From NCBI RefSeq assembly GCF_027887165.1, contig NC_077228.1, forward strand, positions 104,555,799-104,619,798: a DNA stretch of 64,000 nt, given 5' to 3'. Shown piece by piece: positions 1 through 11,204 of this stretch. The position numbers and the translations under genes are program-made. The notes beneath the pieces are model-generated. The model made no database searches, was not told the DNA's origin, and was given only the letters and a program-made list of their open reading frames with translations. Within the stretch, counting starts at the first letter, position 1; each line of letters starts with the position of its first letter. The DNA is from Monodelphis domestica. Lineage: Eukaryota; Chordata; Mammalia; Didelphimorphia; Didelphidae.

Positions 1-640
1 ATCACCACAGTACCTCCCGCTGCATACGCCTGGGCCAATCAGATCCTGCAGGTCTGCCTAGCTTGTTCACAGTAGCTGTCCATCCCTCCTGGGTTCCAGC
101 CTAGCCTCTCCCATCAATAGAATGGACATTTCTTGAGGGCTTCCCTTTTGACCTTTGCATCTTCTGCACCTAGCATTGGCACCAAACAAAGCTTTTGGAA
201 TGGAATGAGCTGGAGGATGGGAGGGCAGGTAGGGGCTCCCAAGGGGCAGGGAAAGGGCCTCCTCTCTTAGGGGGGAAGTTTCCAGAGGGCCAGAATGCTG
301 TACCTTCTTCACCACAGCCAGGTGCAGAAGGTGTGTGGGGTGGGCTAATTTACACAAAATGTTATATATACCTTTATTGCAGGTTTGCAAATAATACGAA
401 GGCCCCATATTTCTGTCCGGTTTTAGCCTTTCAAAGAACACTGACTTCTGTTATCTCATTTATCTTTATGGCAGCTCTGTGAGATAGATAGTGCAGGTGT
501 TATATTTACACCCCATTTTTATAAAGGTACATTAGATCCAGGGAGACGCTAAGTGGTTAGTCTAGCATGAAGTGGCTAGCTCATGAGAGAGCTAGGATGA
601 GGCCCTGTCTCCACAGTCTGTCTCCTGGGGCCCAAGTTCT
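1..640. other. Unique intergenic sequence, nothing recognised
   Basis: Apart from a MIR-like patch near 450-610 (tttacagc-type, gagctaggatgaggccc), I see no gene or element. Frames of 95-124 codons here show no protein-like features. Confidence 0.6.
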
Positions 641-806
641 GTTCTGTTCTTTTTTTTAAATATGATTTTTCTTTTTTTTTAAATTAAATTAACTAAATTA
701 AAATATTTCTTTTATTTTTAAAAAAAATTTGCCCGTGGTCATGTGATTCTTGTTGTCTCCCTTCCCTCTTCTCACCCCCACCCCCAGAGCTGACAAGCAA
801 TTCCAC

Positions 807-852
<46 letters not shown>

Positions 853-918
853 CCACTCAAAACTTATTTCCATATTTCATTTTTGTTCATTTTTTGTAAT
901 AATCTCCAAGTTCTGTTC
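641..918. repeat. AT-rich low complexity with (AT)n microsatellite
   Basis: T- and A-rich runs at 650-735 are followed by an uninterrupted (AT) dinucleotide tract of about 42 bases at 809-851. Confidence 0.85.
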
Positions 919-927
919 TTTTTTTTG

Positions 928-1126
928 TTAACCTTTCCTTCCATCTTAGAATCAATACTGTATTATGTATTGGTTCCAAGGCAGAAGAGCAGTAAGGGCT
1001 AGGCAATGGGCGTTAAGTGACTTGCCCAGGGTCACATAGATAGGAAGTGTCTGAGGCCAAATTTGAACCCAGGACCTCCAGTTTCTAGGCCTGATTCTCA
1101 GTCCACTGACCCACAGCTGCTCCTAA
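928..1126 (-). repeat. Class A tRNA-derived marsupial SINE
   Basis: The tail, middle and head appear in reverse: ccttccatcttagaatc, then gacttgcccagggtcaca (pol III B-box region), then cagctgctcc. Near full length, diverged. Confidence 0.85.
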
Positions 1127-1172
1127 ATTTTATTCTTTTCAAAGGAGCATATTTACAAATTCCCCTCACATC

Positions 1173-1278
1173 CTTTTCTTTTCTTTTCTTTTCTTTTCTT
1201 TTCTTTTCTTTTCTTTTCTTTTCTTTTCTTTTCTTTTCTTTCCTTTTCTTTCCTTTTCTTTCCTTTTCTTTTTTTTTA
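1173..1278. repeat. (TTTTC)n microsatellite, about 105 bases
   Basis: It abuts the tail of the following minus-strand SINE, so it is an expanded A-rich SINE tail, (GAAAA)n on the minus strand. Confidence 0.9.
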
Positions 1279-1430
1279 AAACCCTTCCCTTTTGTCATAG
1301 AATCAATATGTATATTGGTATATTGGTTCTAAGGCAGAAGGGAGGTAAGGGCTAGGCTATGGGGGTTAAGTGCCTGGCCTCCCAACTCCATACCTGGCTC
1401 TCAATCCACTGAGCCAACCTAGTTGCTACA
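1279..1430 (-). repeat. Class A SINE, internally shortened
   Basis: Tail aaacccttccctttt and head ctcaatccactgagcca are present, but the central B-box block is missing between 1370 and 1385. Confidence 0.75.
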
Positions 1431-1492
1431 CTGCCTCCATCCCTCCTATTTTTAAATCAATAAGAATTAAAGCTCCCTTTAGGAGGGTAGGA

Positions 1493-1737
1493 GACAGCTA
1501 AATTGTCCAGGGATAGAGCATCCAGTGTGGAATCAGAAGAACTGAATTCAAATGAGACCTCAGTCATTTACTAATTGTATGACTCTGGGCAAGTCACTTT
1601 ACCCTATTTGCCTCAGTTTCCATGTCTGGAAAATGGGCTGGAGAAGACAATGGCAAACCACTCCTATGTCTTAGCCCAGAAAACCCCAGATGGGATCATG
1701 AAGAGTCAGACTGGACCAATCACAAAACAACAAAATT
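1493..1737 (+). repeat. Class B tRNA-derived SINE (RTE/BovB-like tail)
   Basis: The head gggatagagcatcc, the core ctgggcaagtcac, and the tail gaaaaccccagatggg followed by gaagagtcagactgga and an A-rich end give a full-length copy. Confidence 0.85.
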
Positions 1738-2204
1738 AGGAATATACAGGGCAGGAGTTCTTCCCAATAGTCTCCAGGAATCCATCCATCAATAAGCACA
1801 TGCCAGGCTCTAAACTAGGTGGTGGAGTTCCAAAGAGGAAATCAAATAGCCTGCCTGCTGGGATCTTCCATCTGTCTGAGGGAGACACTATGTATGTATA
1901 GAAATACATATGAAGATATAAACCATCTAGATTCAAAATGGTACAAGGCAATTGGTGGGGAGAGACTGTTAAAGGATCCATGGAAAAGGCTTCATCAGAA
2001 GGTAGCTCTTGAGCCCAGTCTTGAAGGCAACTAGGGATTTAAACAAGTCCCTTTTTATTGATCTCATTTGTTTTCACATCACTCACATTTATCACTGTTT
2101 CTCTTCCCCTCCCAGAGAGTTATCCCATATAACAAAGAATAAAAAGAAGAATTAAAAAAATTTTTTTCAGCAAAACTAACCATTCTATTTAGAGTGTCCT
2201 ATGC

Positions 2205-2655
2205 AACAAGGGGGCATAGTATAGAGTGCTGAGCCTGGACTCAGGAAGACCTGAGTTTAAATCCTATTTCAGGGGCAGCTTCGTGGATAGAGAGCCAGGC
2301 TTTGGAGATAGGAGGTCCTGGGTTCAAATTTGAAGGTGACAGATACTTTCTAGCTGCATGACCCTGGGCAAGTCACTTAACCCCCACTGCCTAGCCCTTA
2401 AGAACAAATGCTTAGTATTGGTTCTAAGGCAGAAGATGAGAATTTTTAAATAAAAATTTAAAAGTTGGCCTCAAACACTAGCTGTGTGACCCTTTGCAAG
2501 TCTCTTAACTTCTGCCTGCTTTAGTTTCCCTAATTGCAAAATGTGGATCATAATAGCATCTACCTCCCAGGGTGGTTGTGAGAATCAAATGAGATAATCT
2601 ATGTAAAGTGTGCCTAGCACATAGAAGGTAATTAAGAAATGCTTTCCCCCTTCCC
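2205..2655 (+). repeat. Ther-1/MIR-like SINE interrupted by a class A SINE
   Basis: The older element's head (2205-2268) and its remainder (2466-2655, ending in the MIR-type tctacctcccagggtggttg and agcacatagaagg) are separated by a class A SINE at 2271-2460. Confidence 0.75.
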
Positions 2656-3430
2656 CCTCCTTCTAATCCCCCCATTCTTAAAAAAAAATACCTTTTTTTA
2701 ATCTCTTCTTTTGGTCTAAGTCTGTTGATGATAATATTATAACATTCCACATTGATTTTTTCTGCTTTTTCCATCGACAGTTTTCCCCGGTCCTGCCTAT
2801 TCTGCTTTGTATCAGTGAATGTCTTCCTATGTTTCTCTGCATTTCTCTTATTCAGCATTTCTTTCAATGAGGTAAAATTCAGCTCCATTCATCTCTCCCA
2901 TTTGTTTTACTCTCCAAGAGGCTTTTCAGGATCTAAATTACATGCGCTTAAGCTATGTAATTTAAGGAGGACTCTGGACAATGTCATGAACACAATAATC
3001 GATGTCAAATGAGCCTTCATATTGTTCATTATGCATGGCACCAGCAACGGGCATCTGCCTTGATTCCTGTCCTTTGCTAATACAGACAATGACTGTTAAA
3101 GTATTGGGCGAGGTGTGGAGCTTTTCTTTTTCTCACTGACCTACTTGGGGCATGTGCCCAGCAGTGCAATTTCCAGATTGAAGGTTGTAGACTTTTTTAA
3201 AATTTAAAAGCATAATTCTAGATTATTTCCTTCCATGGTTAGATCAATTGACAGCTCTAGTATTAGTGTTCCCATCCTTCTACAAACCTGCCAACACTGA
3301 CTTCGTGTCATTTATTACCACCACCAATTAGGTACAGGAGATGAAACTTTAGATTTGTTTTGGTTTATTTTTTCTCTTATACCAGTTTGGGCAGGGAGGT
3401 GGTATAAGAAATAGAGTGTGTGTGTATGTG
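2656..3430. other. Unique sequence, no feature recognised
   Basis: Mostly AT-rich single-copy-looking DNA. Segments near 2760-3130 resemble diverged LINE 3' sequence, but I cannot assign them. Confidence 0.5.
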
Positions 3431-3433
3431 TGT

Positions 3434-4053
3434 GGGGCAACTGGGTAGCTCAGTGGATTGAGAGCCAGGTCTAGAGATAGGAGTTCCTATGTTCAAATCT
3501 GGCCTCAGACACTTTCCAGCTGTGTGACCCTGGGCAAGTCACTTAACCCCCATTGCCTAGCCCTCACCACTCTTCTGCTTTAGAACCAATACATAGTATT
3601 GATTCTAAAACAGAAGGTAAGGGTTAAAAAAAAAAGATATAGAGTAGGGGGCAGCTGGGTAGTTCAGTGAATTGAGAGCCAGGTCTAGAGACAGGAGGTC
3701 CTATATTCAAATCTGACCTCAGACACTTCCTAGCTGTGTGACCCTGGGCAAGTCACTTAACCCCCATTGCCTAGCCCTCACCACTCTTCTGCTTTAGAAC
3801 CAATACATAGTATTGATTCTAAAACAGAAGGTAAGGGTTAAAAAAAAAAGATATAGAGTAGGGGGCAGCTGGGTAGTTCAGTGAATTGAGAGCCAGGTCT
3901 AGAGACAGGAGGTCCTATATTCAAATCTGACCTCAGACACTTCCTAGCTGTGTGACCCTGGGCAAGTCACTTAACCCCTATTGCCTAGCCCTTACCACTC
4001 TTCTGCTTTAGAACCAATACATAGTATTGATTCTAAGACAGAAGGTAAGGGTT

Positions 4054-4056
<3 letters not shown>
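3434..4056 (+). repeat. Three tandem class A SINE units, period 214 bp
   Basis: Copies begin near 3434, 3648 and 3862. The first two share an identical tail plus the spacer gatatagagtaggg (3636 and 3850). The second and third share a near-identical head half. The array continues into (GA)n. Confidence 0.9.

Positions 4057-4118
<62 letters not shown>
4057..4118. repeat. (GA)n microsatellite
   Basis: About 30 GA units lie directly between the tail of a class A SINE and a following class B SINE body. Confidence 0.9.
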
Positions 4119-4119
<1 letters not shown>

Positions 4120-4121
<2 letters not shown>

Positions 4122-4338
4122 GGTCTAGAGTCAGAAAGACATCTTCCTGAGTTCAAATTTGTCCCAAGATACTTACTAGTTATGTGACCCCTGGGGAAGT
4201 CACTTAACTCTGTTTGTCTCAGTTTCCTCATCTGTAAAATGAGCAGGAGAAATAAATGGCCAGCCACTCTAGTATCTTTGCCAAGAAAACCCAAATGGGG
4301 TTACAAAGAGTTGGATTTGACTGAAAATGACTGAACTA
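4120..4338 (+). repeat. Class B SINE, head truncated
   Basis: It runs from gggtctagagtcagaaagac through gtttcctcatctgtaaaatg to aagagttggatttgactgaa. Confidence 0.85.
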
Positions 4339-4339
4339 T

Positions 4340-4945
4340 TAGAGCTTTGGGACATTCTTCCAAAGTTCATAATTTGAAGTCCCTCCTTTGAGAATTGTTT
4401 ATATCTTTTGACCATTTTTTAAATCAAGAGATGGCTTTTTGTCATTATTTCCCTCAGGTGTATATTAGATCCTTATTAGAGATTTGAGACAGATTTCCCC
4501 CCCATTCATTTCCCTTCTTAACCTAGTTGAGTTAAATTTGTTCCTGTGAAAGCTTTTCAAATTTGTGGATCAAAATTATTTTATCTTTTGCAATGACTTC
4601 TGTTGCTTGAAACCGGGGATTCTAAGAGGTAAGAGAGAAGCAGTGAAAGAATCCCCTTCCTGGACTTTGGGAAGGAGCCATACAAAGACAGCTGAGAGCC
4701 ATGTAGAACGAACAATATGAAGGGCACTTTGGCTGGACTGCAGAGGGAGTCCATTTGTTATTGTGCTCTTTCCATTGCCCCAGAGTGCTTCCATTCTCCC
4801 TATGTTACACATCTAGGCTTCTGTGATCCTGTGATTCAGATCCTGAAGGAACTTTGGGAATCATTGCCTCCAACCCCATTGTTTTCTACAGGAAAGCCTG
4901 GCATTCTTAGAGTTGCATCCTCTGTCTTCCCAACCCTACTCATCC
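4340..4945. other. Unique sequence with possible L1-type relic
   Basis: 4340-4600 resembles old LINE 3' sequence (A/T-rich, cattatttccctcaggtg). 4600-4945 looks single-copy. No gene recognised. Confidence 0.4.
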
Positions 4946-4948
4946 CGT

Positions 4949-5172
4949 GGGCAGCTAGGTGATCCAGTGGATAGAGCTCCAAGCTTAGAGACAAGAAGAC
5001 CCGAGTTCAAATTAGACCTCAGACACCAGCTATGTGGTCCAAGATTTGCCTCCGTTTCCTCATCTGAAAATGAGCTGGAAAAGGAATGACCAACCACCCT
5101 AGTGTCTTTGCCAAGAAAACTCCAGATGGGGTCCCGAAGAGCCAGACACAACTGAACCACAACAAAACCATC
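4949..5172 (+). repeat. Class B SINE
   Basis: Head gggcagctaggtgatcc, tail gaaaactccagatgggg, and terminal gaaccacaacaaaacc. Confidence 0.85.
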
Positions 5173-5700
5173 CCCTCAGTGAGAGACTGCCAGTTCTACT
5201 CAGATCTTTCATTGTCTTAGTGTGGTCAAGAACTGGACTCCAAACTTCCCCTTCCCGAGAACTTCCCCACATCAGCCCAGAGGTTCTCTCCAAGGCTTAA
5301 AGCCAAAGGACAACTGGGCTGCTTTTCTGGGTCCTTCCCCTCTGGAGCACCTTCTCTTCAGCCAAGGCAGGGAAACTCCCTGGGACGGGAGCGGGGGAAT
5401 TCCTAGAGGCCACTTGTAAGGACATTTCCATGAGGCAGGAAAGTCTGGCAATCTCTTTCTTCCCCAGAGCCACGGGATGGAACTAGATTCTGATTTCTTT
5501 AGAAGGCTGTCCTTTTGGAGTGAGCCTCTGAAAGACCTTTGCTTTCATTCTGGGAGTCCTGTCTGAGATCTAGAACTTCCCAAGTGATCTAAGGACCCCT
5601 GTTAAGAAGCTAACTAATCCCTGGTCCCATAGTTTGGAAGCTTGCCTCTATTCCATAGAGGGAACATTCTCAGATAGGGAAAAGATGATTGGACTTATTA
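5173..5700. other. Unique sequence, nothing recognised
   Basis: GC-balanced, SINE-free DNA with short frames only. No element or gene is supported. Confidence 0.5.
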
Positions 5701-5839
5701 GTCCAATTATGAGTACTTATGAGAGGCAGAAGATTTGAATTCATATCCTGATTGTTTCTTATCACCTATGTAACACTAGACAAATCATTTCAACTCTCTG
5801 GGCCTCAGTTTCCCCATTTATAAAATGTGCCTAAAACAG

Positions 5840-6165
5840 GGGTAGAGTCAGGCTTGGAGGTTCTGGATTTAAATATAGCCTCAGATACTTCCTAGCTTGC
5901 AGCTCAGCTGTGACTGCTCTTCTGCCCTAGAATCAATATATAATATTGATTTTAAGGTTAAAGCTAGGGTGGGTCAGTGGATTGAGAGTCAGACTCAGAG
6001 ATAGGAGGTCCTGGGTTCAAATGTGACTTCAGACATTTTCTCACTGTGTGACCCTAGACATTTTCTTACTGTGTGACCCTGGGTAAGTCATTAGTTGCCT
6101 AGCCCTTGCCACTCGTCTGCCTTGAAACCATACACTGTATTGATTCTGAGATGGAAGGTAAGGGT
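5840..6165 (+). repeat. Two class A SINE fragments in tandem
   Basis: 5840-5960 lacks its centre. 5965-6165 is fuller and carries a small internal duplication of the tgtgtgaccct block (6044 and 6070). It is followed by a (GT)n run at 6187-6206. Confidence 0.75.
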
Positions 6166-6261
6166 GTAAAAAAAAAGACTGAAGATAAGTGTGTGTGTGT
6201 GTGTGTTTTTAATGTGCCTAAAGCCTTTTCCAGTTGTAAATCTACCATCCTATATCTGCAG

Positions 6262-6485
6262 CTGGAGGCGGAGGATAGAGTGCTGGACATGGAAGTCAGG
6301 AAGACCTGAGTTCAAATCAGATCTCCGACACTTCCTAGCTGTGTGACCCTGATGAAGTCCCTTAACCTTGTTGGCCTTCATTTTCTCATCAGCAAAAAGA
6401 GCTGGAGAAGGCAATGGCCAATCGCTGCAGTATCTTTGCCAGGAAAACCTCCAACGGGGTGACGAAGAGTTGAACTGAGCAAACA
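6262..6485 (+). repeat. Class B SINE
   Basis: Head aggatagagtgctgga and tail ggaaaacctccaacgggg with gaagagttgaactga. Confidence 0.85.
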
Positions 6486-6954
6486 GCCGCCACTTTGGAC
6501 TTTCTCTTTAGGACCCTTCAGAAGGTCTCACTGAGAAACATCCTGCTTGTTCTGGCTGAAGACTAGAGAATGAGAGAAACCCAGTAGGAGATTTCTCAAC
6601 CTGAAGCCTTTCCTCTTCCCTATCAACGAATGTTTGCTACCACCTAGTGGCATCTCAGGCTCAAGCTGGCCTAACGGCCTGGGCAGTTCAAGCCAGCAGA
6701 GGGGGCTTAGCCTTCAGATCTAGTCGTTCAGTTCATTCACAGTCAATCGATACATGCACACATTTATTAAATGCCTACTATGTGCCACGGACTTGAAGGA
6801 AGGCCAAAAAAAGGTCCCCCTCTTATGGAGCTTGTAGACAACAAGCAAACAATTATGTACAAGATGTGTGTGTGTATACATATATAATTAAGAGAAATTA
6901 GAGATGGGAAGCACAGAGGGGAATCAATTCAATTTAATTGAATAAATACTTATT

Positions 6955-7118
6955 TTTTAAAAACCCTTCCAAGGCTGAAGAGTGGTAAGGGTTGGCAATA
7001 GGGGTCAAGTGACTTGCCCAGGGTCACACAGCTGGGAAGTGTCTGAGACCAGATTTGAATCCAGGACTCTCATCTCTAGGCCTAGCTCTCAATCCACTGA
7101 GCCACCCAGCTGCCCCCT
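6955..7118 (-). repeat. Class A SINE
   Basis: Contains gtgacttgcccagggtcaca and ends gagccacccagctgcccc. The tail is shortened. Confidence 0.85.
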
Positions 7119-7159
7119 GAATAAACACTTCTTAAACATTTAGGTAGGGTGTCTCTTCT

Positions 7160-7395
7160 CAACTCCCCCTCCAATTTGGGGTTCTCTTAGCAAAGATATT
7201 GGAGTGGTTGGCTATTCCCTTCTCCAGATCATTTTACTTTTTACATTTTACTGAAAATGGAGGCAAAAAGGATAAAGTGCCTCCGTGTCGTCATCTGTCA
7301 AATGAGCTAGAGAAGGAAATGGCAAAGCAAGAGAACCCCAAATGGAGTCATGAAGAGTCAGAGACATGACTGAAATGACTGAAGAGCAACAGCAA
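7160..7395. repeat. Class B SINE tails in inverted orientation
   Basis: 7160-7250 reads as a minus-strand class B tail (tttggggttctcttagca, ttctccagatcatttta). 7260-7395 reads as a plus-strand one (gaacccc aaatggag, gaagagtcagagacatg). Together they form an imperfect inverted pair. Confidence 0.65.
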
Positions 7396-7769
7396 CAATG
7401 GCAACCACCTCTGACTAGCCCATGCGCCATTTTTGTTCTGGCTGGGATAGGGAGGAAAGGAAACAGAACAGTAGGAATAACATTAGGAAGATGACGTGAA
7501 GCCAAGTCTTGGAAGGACTTTCATTCATTGGAAGGACCAGAATCGAGACCGATCATTTCCTTTGGTAAGTAATGGGGAGGTACAGGCAGCTTTAGAAGAG
7601 AGAAGTGACCGGGTCATGGGAGAGCCAGAGGGAGATTATTTAGTCAGTGTGAAGAATCTTTTGGAGAGGGGAGAGGCAGGAGGCAGGAGCATTCTTATGT
7701 AATAATAGTGCAGCAGAACTCTTGAGCTGATGTGATCATTGCCTAATCTTGACATCTAAAGGAAAGATC

Positions 7770-8108
7770 AAAAGTTATTTCTGATAGATGCAACAGAGGA
7801 TGAAGGTCTGGAAAGACACCGAAGCAGCCCTCTTTACTCTCCAGAAAGTTATAGTCCAGACATCCTGCAGAGCAACTTGAAACTGTACCCCCCAAGGGGC
7901 TAAACCATGCAAATCTGTCGACCTAGTGATGCCACTACTAGGTCTGGACTCCAAAGTTGCAGGATACAAAATAAACTCATATAAGTCATAGGTATTTCTA
8001 TATACCTTGAACAAAGTCCAACAGCGAGAGATAGACGGGAAATGGCTAAGCAAGTTATGGTATATGAATGTCCTGGAATACTCTTGTGCTGTTAGAAAAG
8101 ATGAAGGG
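7770..8108 (+). repeat. Marsupial L1 3' fragment with internal deletion
   Basis: It encodes LINE-1 ORF2-like scraps: a block resembling YKINSYKS-type sequence (7965-8000) runs straight into a KLWYMNVLEYSC-like C-terminal block (8050-8090). It is degenerate. A class A SINE follows at once. Confidence 0.6.
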
Positions 8109-8109
8109 G

Positions 8110-8407
8110 ACGTTAAGAAGCACAATGGATACAATGCCAGGCCTGGATCCAGGAGGGCCTGGGTTCAAATGTGACCTCAGATACTTCCTAGCTGTGTGAT
8201 CCTAGGCAAGTCACTTAACTCCATTTGCTTAGTTCTTATTGCCTTGCTTTCTTAGAGTTGATGCTAAGATAGAAGGTAAGGGGAAGGAAGAAAGAAAGAA
8301 AGGAAAGAAGGAAGGAAGGAAGGAAGTAGAGAAGAAAGGAAAAGGAAGAAAGAAAAAAGGAAGAAGGAAGAAAGAAGAAAGGAAGAAAGAAGGAAGGAAG
8401 AAGATGA
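8110..8407 (+). repeat. Class A SINE with expanded purine tail
   Basis: The SINE body at 8110-8280 ends gatagaaggtaagggg and continues into about 125 bases of (GAAA)/(GGAA) purine repeat (8283-8407). Confidence 0.8.
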
Positions 8408-8684
8408 AGGGGATGATTTATCAACTGGTGGAAAAGGGACAGAGGAAGCTGGATTTTTACCTAATTGAAAAAAAAATAAAATTTAATTTTAAAAAGTTAT
8501 AATGGAGCAAGAGGGGATAATGCATATATAAATAACAGTAACTCAGGATAGATTATGAAAGTATAATTAGGAGCAGAAACAGAAGTGCACCAAGAGTTGA
8601 GGAGAAATAGGGGTCAAGGTCAAGGATCTCATGCTCACATCATGCTCATATGTCTACCAAAAGAAGAGCAACATCCATCTCCCA

Positions 8685-8945
8685 GAATAGGTGGCACAGT
8701 AGATAGAGAACTGGGCCTGGAGTTAGGAAGGCTCATCTTTATGAGTTTAAATCTGACTTCAGATACATCCTAGCTGTGTGACCCTGGGTAAGTCACTTAC
8801 CCTTTGTATCCAAGTTTCCTCATCCATACAAAAGAACTGGAGAAGGGAATGGCAAACCCTTGGCATGGCAAAAAAAAAAAGGTCAAGAAAACTCCAAATG
8901 GGGTCACAGACATGTCAAACACAACTGAAAATGACTGAAAAAACA
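8685..8945 (+). repeat. Class B SINE
   Basis: Head gtggcacagtagatagag, an A-run inside the tail near 8869-8880, then ccaaatggggtcacagaca. Confidence 0.85.
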
Positions 8946-8984
8946 AAAACAAAACCAATTCCTCAGGGAAAACCAGTTTGTATC

Positions 8985-9568
8985 TAAGGGCCATAAGACT
9001 ATATACATACCCTTTGACCTGGCAATACCACTACCAGGTCTGTATCCCAAAGAGATCAAAGATAGGGGAAAAGGACATCCTTCTACAAGAACATTTCTAG
9101 CAGCTCCTTTTTGTGGTGGCAAAGAACAGAAAACTGAAGAGATGTCCATCAATTGAGGAACGGCTAAACAAATTGTGATATAGGATTGTAATGGAATAAT
9201 ACTATTGTGCCATAAGAAATGACAAGTAGGATGATCATTAAAAAAGTCCGGAAAGACTTATCTGAATTGATCCAAAGTGAAATGAGCAGAACCAGGAGTC
9301 ACAGCAATAATGTGGGAGGATCAGTTGTGAATGACTATTGGCAGCCATGCCAATAGTCAACCCAGGACAGCTCTGAGGGACTCACCATGGGAAATGCTGT
9401 TCACAACATAGAAGGAACATAAGGAGTCTGAATGCAGATGGAAACAAACCATTTTTCACTTGATTTCCTTCATGAGTTTTTTTCTTATTTAAGTGAACTG
9501 TGTCTTCTTTCCTAACCAATCAAACATGACAATGATAGCACATGTATAAGCTGTATCATATTTATTAT
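8985..9568 (+). repeat. Marsupial LINE-1 3' end fragment
   Basis: It includes the ORF2-terminal-like block catcaattgaggaacggc, atggaataatactattgtgc, then gaaatgagcagaaccagga and gtctgaatgcagatgg, which recur at 37,440 and 55,300. It is old and interrupted, with no intact reading frame. Confidence 0.7.
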
Positions 9569-9747
9569 TCTTTTTAAACCCTCACCTTCGGTCTTAGTAA
9601 CAACTCTAAGACAGAAGGACAAGGGCTAGGCAAGTGGGATTAAGTGATTTGTCCAGGATCACACAGTTAGGAAGTATTTGAGGACAGATTGAATCCAAGT
9701 CCTCACAATTCCAGACATTCTATCCACTGAGCCACCCAGCTGCCCCC
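9569..9747 (-). repeat. Class A SINE, variant with taacaactctaagac tail
   Basis: The tail differs from the main class A consensus; the same variant recurs at 27742. It ends gagccacccagctgcccc. Confidence 0.8.
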
Positions 9748-9837
9748 CCATATTATAATATATAAATATATATCACATATATAAAATGATTTGTATTAGG
9801 ATTCTGTCTCAATTCTACATAGGTCATATACTTTATT

Positions 9838-10020
9838 TTTATTTATTTATTTTTCATTCATTCATTCATTTGTTTGTTTATTTATTTTAAAACCCTTACC
9901 TTCCATCTTGGAATCAATCCTAAGTATTGGTTCCATGGCAAAAGAGTAGTAAGGGCTAGGCAAAGGAGGTTAAGTGACTTGCCCAGGGTCACACAGTTAG
10001 GAAGAGTCTGAGGTCAGGTA
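9838..10020 (-). repeat. (ATTT)/(ATTC) low complexity and partial class A SINE
   Basis: A TTTA/TTCA-rich tract (9838-9885) leads into a minus-strand SINE that stops after gtcacacagttaggaag. Confidence 0.75.
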
Positions 10021-10299
10021 ATATACTTTAGATCTGGAAAAGACCTTCCAGATCACTGAATTCAACTCCTTTATGTTACTTATATGGAAATTGAGACCCA
10101 CATAAGTCTTTGCCACCACAAAAAAAGAGCTGAAAGAAATGTTCTTGTAAAATGAAACCCAATTAACCTGATTGCCCAAGATCTAGAAACAGTAAGAAAT
10201 GGAGTCAGAAAGTATGACTCCTTGATTCTCTTCTCTCCCCTAAGAGCAGAGGTTCTTAATCTGGAGTCTGAACTTAAAAATATGTATATATTTTGGATG

Positions 10300-10485
10300 A
10301 ACAGGTGGGTGGCTAAAGGGACTTAAAACTGGATCTAGAGACAGAAGGTCCTGGGTTCAAATTTGACCTCAGACAACTCCTAACTGTGTAACCCTGGGCA
10401 AGTCACTTAACCCCCATTGCCTAGCCCTCACCACTTGGAACCAATGTACAATACTGATTCTAAGATGGAAGGTAAGAGTTTTTTT
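10300..10485 (+). repeat. Class A SINE, diverged head
   Basis: ggtcctgggttcaaatttg, gggcaagtcacttaaccc, then a tail gattctaagatggaagg. Confidence 0.8.
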
Positions 10486-10599
10486 TTCTTTTTTAAGTAT
10501 TTTGGTAACATAATATTTCTTTCTATAAATACTTATATATGTATACAATATCCTGATTGTATGTGATACATAACATTTGATACTTTATTTGGATCCTTT

Positions 10600-11080
10600 G
10601 TAATCTTGTATATTTTACTTACATATTTGAAAACATGATTCTGAGAAGGCATCTGCCAAAGGGAGAGTGGGGTTGCTCTGGACAGGAGCCAGTAGAGGAA
10701 GCCCAGGAGGGAACGGAGCATCAGGGACTTCTGACTTTGTGTTAAGCCTTCTGCTCACTCTCCCTCCTCCCTCAGCTCTTGTGTCCTGTAGCTCCAGAAG
10801 TAACCCCAAGGCTGCTGCTTGTCTCATCCTCCTACTTCTAGGGCTCTGCAGGTCCAGCCCTGGCAGCATCCCTCAGCATAGCGGAGCATCCCCAGTAGCT
10901 ACCAGCTGCCTGGGTCTCTGAGATGTCCTCAAGGGGCATCTGGCTCACCCTCATCAGTTAGACTGCTGAGGGGCTTCTGAGGAGGTAAAGAGAAGTGTTC
11001 CAGGACCAGAGGGCGAAGAGACAATGCAAGAAGAGAGTGGTTTAGTAAGAAGAGCCCTTGTTCAGGGAATCAGGATGCTT
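10600..11080. other. Unique GC-moderate sequence, unassigned
   Basis: No repeat and no recognisable protein. The 84-codon frames on both strands at 10615-10921 have no supporting features. It is a candidate for conservation testing only. Confidence 0.4.
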
Positions 11081-11204
11081 GGGTTTTGACACTGTCATTC
11101 TCTGGACCTCAGCTTCTTCCCCTGTGAAATGAGGGGGTCCAAGATGACATCTAAGATTCATCCTAGCTCTAAAAGTCTAATATCTATGATCAAAGATATT
11201 CCTC

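Noticed and set aside
928-1126. tRNA genes suggested by repeated B-box-like ggttcaaatc motifs throughout the window
   Set aside because: Every instance sits in a SINE head with degraded cloverleaf potential and a SINE body behind it.
10615-10921. 84-codon frames on both strands as a possible small gene
   Set aside because: No signal peptide, domain, Kozak or splice support; the two strands overlap equally well by chance.
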